A stretch of DNA of 57,613 bases from Bacteroidales bacterium (GTDB taxonomy: Bacteria; Bacteroidota; Bacteroidia; Bacteroidales; UBA3824): contig JAFYDK010000095.1 of assembly GCA_017544805.1 (NCBI GenBank), positions 1 to 57,613 on the forward strand. Direction: 5' to 3'. The translations under genes were made by a program, and so were the position numbers. The notes under the pieces are model-generated. The model was not told the origin of the DNA. It ran no database searches and saw only the letters and a program-made list of their open reading frames with translations. Positions 7,468-14,876 of this stretch are shown piece by piece. The first letter of the stretch is position 1, and each line of letters starts with the position of its first letter.

Positions 7468-9107
7468 GAAAAATTCCGTTTATATTTTTTTTGTTGTGCG
7501 GCTTTGTTTTTCATGGCTTTGCACAAAACAATTCTAATTCGTCATTACCGCTGATTGTTGGTATCGTTGTTCAGCAAATGCGTTATGACGCTATTGCAAG
7601 ATATAGCGCAACCATGAGCGATAACGGTTTTTTGCGGCTTTTAACAAAGGGCGCGGTTTGCAATAATGCTTATTATGAATATATGATAACCGAACCTGCA
7701 CCGGGTTATGCAACTATTTTTACGGGTGCAAATCCTGTCAATCACGGTATTATAGCCGATACTTGGTACGACAGAGTATCCAAAAAATATGTTCCTTGTA
7801 TTCAGGATACGAGATACAGAGCTGTCGGTTCGGAATCTGAGACGGGGCAGGTTTCACCGTTATCGCTTTTGGGCACAACATTGGGCGACGAGATGAAACT
7901 CTCTAATTTTAAGCAGAGTAAAGTTTTTTGCGTATCTTATAATAATTACGGAGCGGTAATTCCGGCGGGAAAACTCGGTGATTGTGCTTATTGGGTTGAT
8001 GAAAAAACGGGCGGTTTTATAACAAGTTCTTATTATAAAAACGAATTACCCGAATGGGTGAAAACTTTTAACAGTATAAATTTTCCTTCGCAATATTTGG
8101 AGCGCGGCTGGTTTACATTAAAAAACATGAACGAATATAAGGCTTCGCTTCCCGATAACAGTTTTTACGAAAACGGTATTGCCGGCAAAAGTACTTTCCC
8201 CTACAATCTGAAACAGATGAATACTGCCGGAGATTATAAAATATTGCGTTATACGCCCTATGCAAACGAATATGTCAAGGATTTTGTGTTGAATTTAATC
8301 GAAAACGAAGACATCGGCAAGGATAATTTTACTGATTTGGTGGTGATAAATTTTTCTGCGGCTGGTTATGCGAGTGATGTTTTCGGAATCCGTTCCGTTG
8401 AGTTAGAGGATATTTATTTGAGGCTTGATAGTGATATTGCTACGATTTTAACACGTCTTGACCAAAGATTAGGCCGTGGCAATTACATTGTTTTTTTGAC
8501 CTCAGACAGAGGCAGTTCCGATACGCCGCTTTTCTTACAAGATATGGGCATGAGCGGCAAAAAAATCGACGTAAAACATTATATGACGCTTCTTAATGCC
8601 TATCTTAGGGCATTGTACGGTGATGAAAAATGGGTCGATAAATATTTCAACCGTCAGGTTTATCTTAACCGTCTTGCCATTGAAAGACATAAACTCTCTT
8701 TGAAAGAGGTTCAAGACATGGCATCGCAGTTTTTGTTGGAAATAGAGGGTATTTCTGATGCTGTGCCGGCTTCGGCTTTGCTCGAAAATCATTCATTAAC
8801 GGGAATATGGAAACAAGCCGTAAATTCTTTCAACAGAAAGCGCTCAGGAGATATAATTATAAACCTTGAACCGGGCTGGTATGAAATTGGAGAAAATACT
8901 TCAGAATTTTCGCTTTCAGCACAGAATTCTCCTTATAATCATGATACTCATGTACCATTAATTTTTTACGGTCGTGGCATCAACAAGTTGTCGGTTAGCC
9001 GAAAAATTAGCACGGCGGACATTACGCCTACTCTTTGCACCATTTTGAAAATTCTTTCTCCTGATTGTTCATCGGGACAAGCCGTTTATGAGGTCGTAGA
9101 TTACTGA
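7464..9107 (+). CDS. PafA-type alkaline phosphatase superfamily protein, probably catalytically inactive
   Basis: 547 residues with a signal peptide (to about residue 20, GFAQ). The whole fold of the PafA-like phosphatases of Bacteroidota is recognisable: IVGIVVQQMRYDAI at 31-44, PAPGYATIFTG at 78-88, VVINFSAAGYASD at 293-305, FLTSDRG at 344-350 and DTHVPLIFYG at 494-503. From what I recall of PafA, the metal and nucleophile residues are D38, T79, D305, H309, D352, H353 and H486. The matching residues here are Q37, P78, G301, D305, D348, R349 and H496. Only one Asp and one His are kept, so zinc binding and phosphate transfer should be lost. It is coupled by ATGA overlap to the glycosyltransferase. 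It might bind a phosphorylated or sulfated ligand, but that is a guess. Confidence 0.88.
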   Translation: MRKIPFIFFLLCGFVFHGFAQNNSNSSLPLIVGIVVQQMRYDAIARYSATMSDNGFLRLLTKGAVCNNAYYEYMITEPAPGYATIFTGANPVNHGIIADTWYDRVSKKYVPCIQDTRYRAVGSESETGQVSPLSLLGTTLGDEMKLSNFKQSKVFCVSYNNYGAVIPAGKLGDCAYWVDEKTGGFITSSYYKNELPEWVKTFNSINFPSQYLERGWFTLKNMNEYKASLPDNSFYENGIAGKSTFPYNLKQMNTAGDYKILRYTPYANEYVKDFVLNLIENEDIGKDNFTDLVVINFSAAGYASDVFGIRSVELEDIYLRLDSDIATILTRLDQRLGRGNYIVFLTSDRGSSDTPLFLQDMGMSGKKIDVKHYMTLLNAYLRALYGDEKWVDKYFNRQVYLNRLAIERHKLSLKEVQDMASQFLLEIEGISDAVPASALLENHSLTGIWKQAVNSFNRKRSGDIIINLEPGWYEIGENTSEFSLSAQNSPYNHDTHVPLIFYGRGINKLSVSRKISTADITPTLCTILKILSPDCSSGQAVYEVVDY

Positions 9108-9130
9108 TTTCTTGTGGTTTGCAATGTTGC

Positions 9131-9190
9131 AATTCACCCTTGCAGTACGTTTTTGCAAAAAATTGCAAAGGCGCATTGCAAGGGTGAATT
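9131..9190. repeat. Perfect 14-bp inverted repeat
   Basis: AATTCACCCTTGCA (9131-9144) and its exact complement TGCAAGGGTGAATT (9177-9190) are separated by 32 nt that contain further TTGCAA-type repeats. It stands between the PafA-like gene and the cobalamin riboswitch. It may be a factor-assisted terminator or a small repeat element; there is no T run directly after it. Confidence 0.7.
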
Positions 9191-9255
9191 ATTGCTTGTA
9201 TTTATTGTTAATATAAAAATAACAATTTCCCAAAAAAAGGCTGAAAAAAAACATT

Positions 9256-9263
9256 TACCTTTG
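9256..9263 (+). promoter_or_regulatory. Promoter -7 element for the B12 operon
   Basis: TACCTTTG matches the Bacteroidota -7 consensus TAnnTTTG and lies just upstream of the riboswitch. I see no clean TTTG at the usual 19-21 nt spacing. Confidence 0.5.
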
Positions 9264-9267
9264 CCTT

Positions 9268-9456
9268 CGGTGTTTTGTTTCCGTACCCGTTCAGGGTTTT
9301 TCGGAATTAAAAGGGAATCAGGTGAAAAACCTGAACAGTCCCGCTGCTGTTAACTTTTTTAATAACGGGCATTATATTCTTTTGCCACTGAAAAAACAAA
9401 AATTTTCGGGAAGGCTTTAATGCTTAAAGTAAGTCAGAAGACCTGCAAAACAGCCT
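9268..9456 (+). promoter_or_regulatory. Cobalamin (B12) riboswitch
   Basis: The core matches the cobalamin aptamer in order: a closing stem formed by GGTGTTTTG (9269-9277) with CAAAACAGCC (9446-9455); GGGAATCAGGTGAAAAACC with CAGTCCCGCTGCTGT at about 9313-9351; GCCACTGA and GGGAAGGC at about 9384-9415; and AAGTCAGAAGACCTGC at about 9430-9445. It precedes btuB and btuG, so bound cobalamin should lower expression of the uptake operon. Confidence 0.95.
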
Positions 9457-9461
9457 TTTTT

Positions 9462-9493
9462 GTTGCTAAAACTGCGAGGACGGTTTTGGTAAC
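9462..9493 (+). promoter_or_regulatory. Stem-loop just after the aptamer
   Basis: GTTGCTAAAAC (9462-9472) pairs along its full length with GTTTTGGTAAC (9483-9493) with two wobble pairs and a 10-nt loop. It has no T tail, so it is not an intrinsic terminator. It is placed where cobalamin riboswitches carry the kissing-loop hairpin or an expression platform. Confidence 0.6.
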
Positions 9494-9521
9494 GACTTAA
9501 AAATCATCATTTAAGAAATAG

Positions 9522-11480
9522 ATGAAAAATATTTTGCCATACTCTCTTATTTTGGTGTGGTTGATGGTGTTTTGTGCCGATATTTCAGCGCAAAATTCAG
9601 ACACCGTTATCACCAAAAATTTAAGGGAAATAGATGTGTATGCTGATAAGGACAAAAAGAAATCCTCTATCGTTCAGGCACTTGAAGGAAAATTTATATG
9701 CCTTATGCCGGTTAGCGAAATTTCTGATGTTTTGAAATTGTTCAGCGGACTTAACATAAAGGATTACGGCGGTACGGGCGGTTTGAAAACCGTTTCAGTG
9801 CGGTCTCTCGGTGCTTCGCATACCGCAGTTGAATACGACGGAGTGCCCGTTTCAAACACTTTGGGCGGACAAATCGACATTTCGCGTTTTGAGGTTAGCA
9901 GCGTTTCAGAAATAAATCTTTGTATCGGTCAGACGGACAATCTTCTAAAACCCGCAAAACTTTTTGCCGCAGGTGCAACGCTGAGTATCAACTCGTTTGA
10001 AAACGTTTTCCCAGAGTCTCAAAAATTGAAATTAAGTCTTAAAACAGGCTCTTTCGGATATGTTTTTTTGGGTGCTGACTTTTTGAAGAAAATCTCTAAC
10101 CGTTTGATTTTTAAAGCAGACGCTGATTTTTTGCGTTCGGACGGAATGTACGATTTCACTTTGAAAAATTATAAAACAGTAACAAAAGAAAAACGTCGCA
10201 ACACTGACATTCGTTCAGGCAAATTGGAGTTTTCGCTGAGTTTCAATGATTCGTTAAAAAATAATTTTGATATAAAATTTTACGGTTATAAGTCGGAGAG
10301 GGGACTTCCCGGAAGCGTTGTTTTTTATAATCCGCACGCCGAAGAGAGGCTCAAAGACGCTGATTTTTTTGTTCAGACAAATTATAAACGCCGTATTTTT
10401 AGTAATTTAACAACTAAGTTGATTGCAAAATACGATTATTCCAACAATTATTACACCGACAAAAATGTTATGTATACAGACGGAAAACTTAAACAAAATT
10501 CCACTCAAAACGAACTTTTTTTTTCGTGGATAAATCTTTGGCAAGTGATTGCGCCGCTGAGTTTTTCGATGAGTGTGGACGAGAGTTTCAACACTCTTGA
10601 AAGTGATATAACTGACAGACAGCCAAAGCGTAACACAATTCAGGCGGCGGCAAATTTGCGTTATCGTTTCAAGAATTTGTTTTCAGTTACTTTTGGCGAA
10701 GTTTTTACGCATTTAAGAGAAAAAACTGTTAGCGGCGGACATTTTCAAGATTTGGACAAGGGAACGCCTTATATGACATTGGAAGTTTTTCCTATAAAAA
10801 ATTTTTCTGTTAATCTTATGTACAAAAATACTTATCGCGTTCCTACTTTTAACGAATTGTATTACACAACGTTAGGTTCAACAGGGCTGAAACCGGAAGA
10901 CGCATCGGAGGTGAATTTTGGTTTTAGTTACGGCAAAAAAACTTGGAACGTTTCTGCTGATTTTTATCATAATAATGTTGATAATAAGATAGTTGCGATT
11001 CCGACTTTGTATGTTTGGAAAATGTCGAATTACGGCAAAGTTAAAATTTTAGGAGCGGATTTTTCTGCGGACAAAAATTTCAGGATTTCAGAATTTGATA
11101 TTGATGTTTGCGCAAAATATTCTTATCAAAAAGCCGTAGACGTAACCGACAAAAAATCAAAACTTTACAACAATCAAATACCTTATACGCCGTTACATTC
11201 GGGCAATTTTTATTCGGTTTTTAAGTATCGGAAATATGCGCTGAGTTTTGTTTCTGTGCTTAGTGGCAAAAGATACTTTTTGGCGTACAATATTCCTGAC
11301 AACGAAATTTCAGGTTATGCAGAATTTTCAGCCTCTTTGATGAGGGAATTTCGCATAAAAAATACTCAAATTTCTGTAAAATTTTCTTGTATAAATTTTA
11401 CCAATGAGCAATACGACGTTATAAAATTTTATCCGATGCCCGGACGGCAATTTCAATTGAATTTAAGTTTAACATTATAA
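9522..11480 (+). CDS. btuB: TonB-dependent cobalamin receptor (BtuB-like)
   Basis: 652 residues: signal peptide (to about ISAQ, residue 24), a plug domain starting around residue 60 (SEISDVLKLFSGLNIKDYGG; LKTVSVRSLGASHTAVEYDG; VPVSNTLGGQIDISRF) and a 22-strand-type barrel ending in an aromatic-rich strand (QFQLNLSLTL). The barrel motif YRVPTFNELYY is typical of TonB receptors. The cobalamin riboswitch directly upstream and BtuG directly downstream set the substrate as cobalamin or a related corrinoid. It acts in the outer membrane with TonB-ExbBD, which are not in the window. The start ATG at 9522 lies 28 nt after the stem-loop that follows the aptamer. Confidence 0.95.
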   Translation: MKNILPYSLILVWLMVFCADISAQNSDTVITKNLREIDVYADKDKKKSSIVQALEGKFICLMPVSEISDVLKLFSGLNIKDYGGTGGLKTVSVRSLGASHTAVEYDGVPVSNTLGGQIDISRFEVSSVSEINLCIGQTDNLLKPAKLFAAGATLSINSFENVFPESQKLKLSLKTGSFGYVFLGADFLKKISNRLIFKADADFLRSDGMYDFTLKNYKTVTKEKRRNTDIRSGKLEFSLSFNDSLKNNFDIKFYGYKSERGLPGSVVFYNPHAEERLKDADFFVQTNYKRRIFSNLTTKLIAKYDYSNNYYTDKNVMYTDGKLKQNSTQNELFFSWINLWQVIAPLSFSMSVDESFNTLESDITDRQPKRNTIQAAANLRYRFKNLFSVTFGEVFTHLREKTVSGGHFQDLDKGTPYMTLEVFPIKNFSVNLMYKNTYRVPTFNELYYTTLGSTGLKPEDASEVNFGFSYGKKTWNVSADFYHNNVDNKIVAIPTLYVWKMSNYGKVKILGADFSADKNFRISEFDIDVCAKYSYQKAVDVTDKKSKLYNNQIPYTPLHSGNFYSVFKYRKYALSFVSVLSGKRYFLAYNIPDNEISGYAEFSASLMREFRIKNTQISVKFSCINFTNEQYDVIKFYPMPGRQFQLNLSLTL

Positions 11481-11491
11481 AAATAACAAAA

Positions 11492-12601
11492 ATGACACAG
11501 AAATTTTTAAAAATTTTCTCGTTAAGTACTTTGGTGTTAAGTACTTGCTTTGTATCATGCGACAAAGAGGACAACGACAAACAAGAACCCGTTATCGACC
11601 CTGTTTCAAGGCGTGTTTTCATTCTAAATGAAGGCTCTTGGGGTGCCAACAATTCCACTCTTGACCGTTATAATCCATATTCCGAGCCGACGGTTTTGGA
11701 GAAGGATATTTTCTCAATTACCAATGGTGAGAAGATTGGCGATACGGGTCAAGACCTCATCGCCTACGGAAACAGACTTTATCTTTCGGTATGGGGCAGC
11801 AACTATTTGGCAAAGTTGGACTTAAACGGCAAAGTTATAGAAAAATATCAATTCAAAGCCGATGAGGGTCAGCCTCGCCGTCTCGCCGCCAATGGAAAAT
11901 TTGTTTACGTTTCTACTTACGGTGGTAAAGTTGCAAAATTTGACACAACTTCAATCGCTTCGCCGGTTGCATTTGTGGGGGTTGGCAACAATCCTGAAGG
12001 CATCGCCGTAAAAGGTAACTATCTCGTAGTCTGCAACTCGCAGCAAACGGGTTCGGACGGCAAGTCGGTGGCCGACAACAGGATTTCCATTGTTGACCTC
12101 AGCACATTCACCCTCGCAAAACACATCACATCAGATGTTTACGGCAATTATCAGAATGTTGCCGTAGTAAAAGACAGCGTTTATATCACGTATTACACGC
12201 CGTCGTTCTCAGTAGAAATGCTTAACCTTGACATCGAAAAAGGCACTTTGACCCCATCTGGTGCAGCAAGAAAGATGATTGGCACTAACGAAGGCAAACT
12301 TTTCTGCGCTAACGTCGCCACTGTCTATGACGAAAATTGGAACGAAACGACTAACACATCGTTCTTTGTTCGTAACGTTAATACCGGCAAGGATACGCCA
12401 ATCCTTGACCTTAGCGCAACACCCGAACTCGCCACTGCAACGGTGTATCTCTTTGACATCGACTACGCATCTCACGACCTCTACATCGGCACAACGGATT
12501 ATAAAACCAACGGCACAATTTACCGTTTTGACAAAGACGGCAAGTTATTGGATAAATTTGAAACAAGTAGTATCAATCCAAGCAAGGCAGTGGTATTTTA
12601 A
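11492..12601 (+). CDS. btuG: BtuG-like surface B12-binding lipoprotein (beta-propeller)
   Basis: 369 residues with a lipoprotein signal ending LSTCFVSC (lipidated Cys 23). The Cys is followed by DKEDND, which matches the acidic/Lys lipoprotein export signal used in Bacteroidota to send lipoproteins to the cell surface. The mature part is a YncE/DUF5074-type seven-bladed propeller: repeats such as LYLSVWGSNYLAKLDLNG, VYVSTYGGKVAKFD, LVVCNSQQ and DLYIGTTDY. BtuG in Bacteroides captures cobalamin with very high affinity and hands it to BtuB. The gene lies 11 nt after btuB under the same riboswitch. It looks more C-rich than its neighbours, especially after about 11900. The identity rests on fold and context and not on an alignment. 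Confidence 0.88.
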   Translation: MTQKFLKIFSLSTLVLSTCFVSCDKEDNDKQEPVIDPVSRRVFILNEGSWGANNSTLDRYNPYSEPTVLEKDIFSITNGEKIGDTGQDLIAYGNRLYLSVWGSNYLAKLDLNGKVIEKYQFKADEGQPRRLAANGKFVYVSTYGGKVAKFDTTSIASPVAFVGVGNNPEGIAVKGNYLVVCNSQQTGSDGKSVADNRISIVDLSTFTLAKHITSDVYGNYQNVAVVKDSVYITYYTPSFSVEMLNLDIEKGTLTPSGAARKMIGTNEGKLFCANVATVYDENWNETTNTSFFVRNVNTGKDTPILDLSATPELATATVYLFDIDYASHDLYIGTTDYKTNGTIYRFDKDGKLLDKFETSSINPSKAVVF

Positions 12602-12613
12602 AGTTTGAAAAAA

Positions 12614-12675
12614 AAGCGGATTTTTCTCTTACGATTTAGATTTGACTGTGTTCCTTTAAGAGAGAAAATCCGCTT
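12614..12675. terminator. Bidirectional terminator between btuG and the SpoIIE gene
   Basis: AAGCGGATTTTTCTCTTA pairs with TAAGAGAGAAAATCCGCTT around a ~25-nt loop, with A-rich and T-rich flanks on the two sides. It serves both convergent transcripts. Confidence 0.85.
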
Positions 12676-12679
12676 CTTT

Positions 12680-14821
12680 TTATATTCTTATACCTGTTAA
12701 TAATTGATCGTCTAATTGTTCAACAGACAAAATAACGGAAGAATTTGTGTGTTCGTAAATGGCTGCCGAAATTATACTTTTTTGAAGTTGTGCCGGAAAA
12801 TATGCAGTCTCTTGTAATAACTCCCTTAACACAGGAACCGAAAATTTTTCAAGTCCTGTTTCGCCTCCGATTTGATCGGTAATTCCGTCCGTAAAAGTAT
12901 AAAGCATATCGCCTTTTTGAATGTTAATTTTATGATTGGTAAAATGTTTTTCGCCTTTCATAAAGTTTCTGCCGATGCTGAGTAAATCGGGTTTGTAAAC
13001 TGTTAAAATATTGTTTCTAACCAAAAACAAAGGACGTTTTGCGCCTGCGTATTCAAGTGTTAAAGTGTTTTTGTTTATTATTATTAACGCCAAATCTATT
13101 CCGTCCTCTAATTCTCCGTTTACGTTCAGAGTATCAACGAAACGTTTCCTGAACAAGTCCAAAATGCTGCCTGCCTCTAATGAAGAAAAGTTTGAGGCTA
13201 TATCGTTTAGAATCGAAATTCCTAAAATGCTCAACAATCCGCCCGGAACACCGTGTCCCGTGCAATCTGCTGTGATAAGAAATTTGCGCTCTCCGATTTC
13301 ATTGACCCAATAAAAATCGCCCGAAACGATATTTTTCGGTTTCCAATAAACGAAACATTCGCCGAAAATTTTATGCATGATTTCGGAATACGGAATAGCT
13401 GCGTTTTGAATCTTTTCTGCCGTGTGTATCGAATAAAGCAAGTATTTGTTAAGCGATGCCAAATCCTGACGGTAGGCTTCAACTTGTTCTTTCAAAACTT
13501 CAATCGCTGCTTTCTGTGCATAAATTTCCTGATATTTTATTTGAAGGTTTCTGTTTTGATTAATGATTTCATGGTTTCTTGCTCTTAATTGTTGCGTCAG
13601 TTGTCCTAAAAATATACTTTTGAAATACGAAAATGTTATTATCGCAATCAGTAAAATTAGGATTATAATCATAAAAATCTGTCTGTATTCGGCTCTGCGT
13701 TGTGTTTGTTGCCAAATATAATTCTGACGTTTTTGACGAATTTCGCTTTCAACGATTTTGTCTTCGTAGGCTTTTTGTGTTAAATTTCTTTCGTATTTAA
13801 CGGAATATTCCGAACTGAAAACCGTTTTTTCGCATTTGTCCCTCAATTCATTGTATTTCAAAACTTGAGCGTAATCGCCTGAGGCTTTGCAATATTCTTC
13901 CATCGCTCCGTAAAATTCGGGCGTGTCCTTTTCTTCTATTTGATTTAATAATTTTCCAGCTTGTTTGAGATTATTGTTTGCCATTAAGACGTAAGCTTTT
14001 GAAATTTTTTCACGGGAGGAATATTGTCCCATGTATTCATGGTATTTGATGCAGCTGTTATAAATTTTCTGCATGGTAGTTTTGTAATAGTTTTTGAGCG
14101 TATCGTTGCTTTCAAGTCGTGAAAAAACATAATAAAAATCCGATATTGTACTGAAACACAGACTTATATAGTCAATAATCATAAATTCTTGGACGTTGAT
14201 TTCTTTTAATTTAGTTTCTTGATCTTTGTTAGCCTCAATCATTTTTTTCATGCCTTTAGGCTTTGAAATATCGAAATTATTTTTGGCGATAATGGCATTT
14301 ACGAGTTTATAATTATTGGTGTCTTTTGTTAAAGCATACATTTCTTTAGACCTTTTGAGGTAATTTGCGGCTACGTCAACGGCGTTGAGGTTCATGTTAG
14401 AGATTCCTAACAAATAGTTTAGCCAAGCCAAATTGTTGATGTCGCCTGCCTCGTCCAAGATTTTTAAGGCTTTTTCATAATGGTCGAAACTTAGTTGTAA
14501 CTGATTGTAATTAGAATACATAAGGCCTATGTTAACAAGCATAAGCCCTACGTTTTTTTTGTTTTTAAGCTTTTCAAAAATTTCTAATGCTTTATAAAGG
14601 TACGAAACCGTAGAATCCAAACAATCGTCTTCCATTGAAAGGTCGATTGCTGTATTGACGTAGCTTTTGGCTATACTGTCATAAAAAATGCTGTCTCGAG
14701 TAGAAAAAATACTATCTCCAAATTCCGCAACAAAGTTTTCAGTATCATTTTGAGCCGATACTTTGCCGGGGAAAAATGCAGAAAGCACTATCGTTAATAT
14801 CAAGACAACATTTTTTAACAT
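12680..14821 (-). CDS. TPR-sensor SpoIIE/PP2C serine phosphatase, membrane-anchored
   Basis: 713 residues: signal peptide (KVSAQ, about residue 24); a periplasmic TPR region at about 70-350 (repeat pattern MLVNIGLMYSNYNQLQLSFD); one membrane segment at about 377-400; a coiled coil at about 400-460; and a C-terminal SpoIIE-type PP2C phosphatase at about 475-710. The metal-binding Asp motifs are seen in VSGDFYW and TADCTGHGVPG. In Bacteroidota such proteins sense a signal outside and dephosphorylate anti-anti-sigma or similar partners inside; none is adjacent. It has the same architecture as the protein at 29569-31656. It lies 55 nt after the GH97 gene and is probably in the rsmA-GH97 operon. 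Confidence 0.93.
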   Translation of the reverse strand: MLKNVVLILTIVLSAFFPGKVSAQNDTENFVAEFGDSIFSTRDSIFYDSIAKSYVNTAIDLSMEDDCLDSTVSYLYKALEIFEKLKNKKNVGLMLVNIGLMYSNYNQLQLSFDHYEKALKILDEAGDINNLAWLNYLLGISNMNLNAVDVAANYLKRSKEMYALTKDTNNYKLVNAIIAKNNFDISKPKGMKKMIEANKDQETKLKEINVQEFMIIDYISLCFSTISDFYYVFSRLESNDTLKNYYKTTMQKIYNSCIKYHEYMGQYSSREKISKAYVLMANNNLKQAGKLLNQIEEKDTPEFYGAMEEYCKASGDYAQVLKYNELRDKCEKTVFSSEYSVKYERNLTQKAYEDKIVESEIRQKRQNYIWQQTQRRAEYRQIFMIIILILLIAIITFSYFKSIFLGQLTQQLRARNHEIINQNRNLQIKYQEIYAQKAAIEVLKEQVEAYRQDLASLNKYLLYSIHTAEKIQNAAIPYSEIMHKIFGECFVYWKPKNIVSGDFYWVNEIGERKFLITADCTGHGVPGGLLSILGISILNDIASNFSSLEAGSILDLFRKRFVDTLNVNGELEDGIDLALIIINKNTLTLEYAGAKRPLFLVRNNILTVYKPDLLSIGRNFMKGEKHFTNHKINIQKGDMLYTFTDGITDQIGGETGLEKFSVPVLRELLQETAYFPAQLQKSIISAAIYEHTNSSVILSVEQLDDQLLTGIRI

Positions 14822-14876
14822 TCTTGCAGAATATTTTTTGCAAGATATAATTTTTTGAGGAATAAAACAACTTTTT

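Noticed and set aside
9114..9353. 79-residue ORF on the plus strand after the PafA-like gene
   Set aside because: It runs through the inverted repeat and the cobalamin riboswitch and has no domain or start signal.
13253..13588. 111-residue plus-strand ORF
   Set aside because: Antisense shadow of the SpoIIE phosphatase gene with no independent support.
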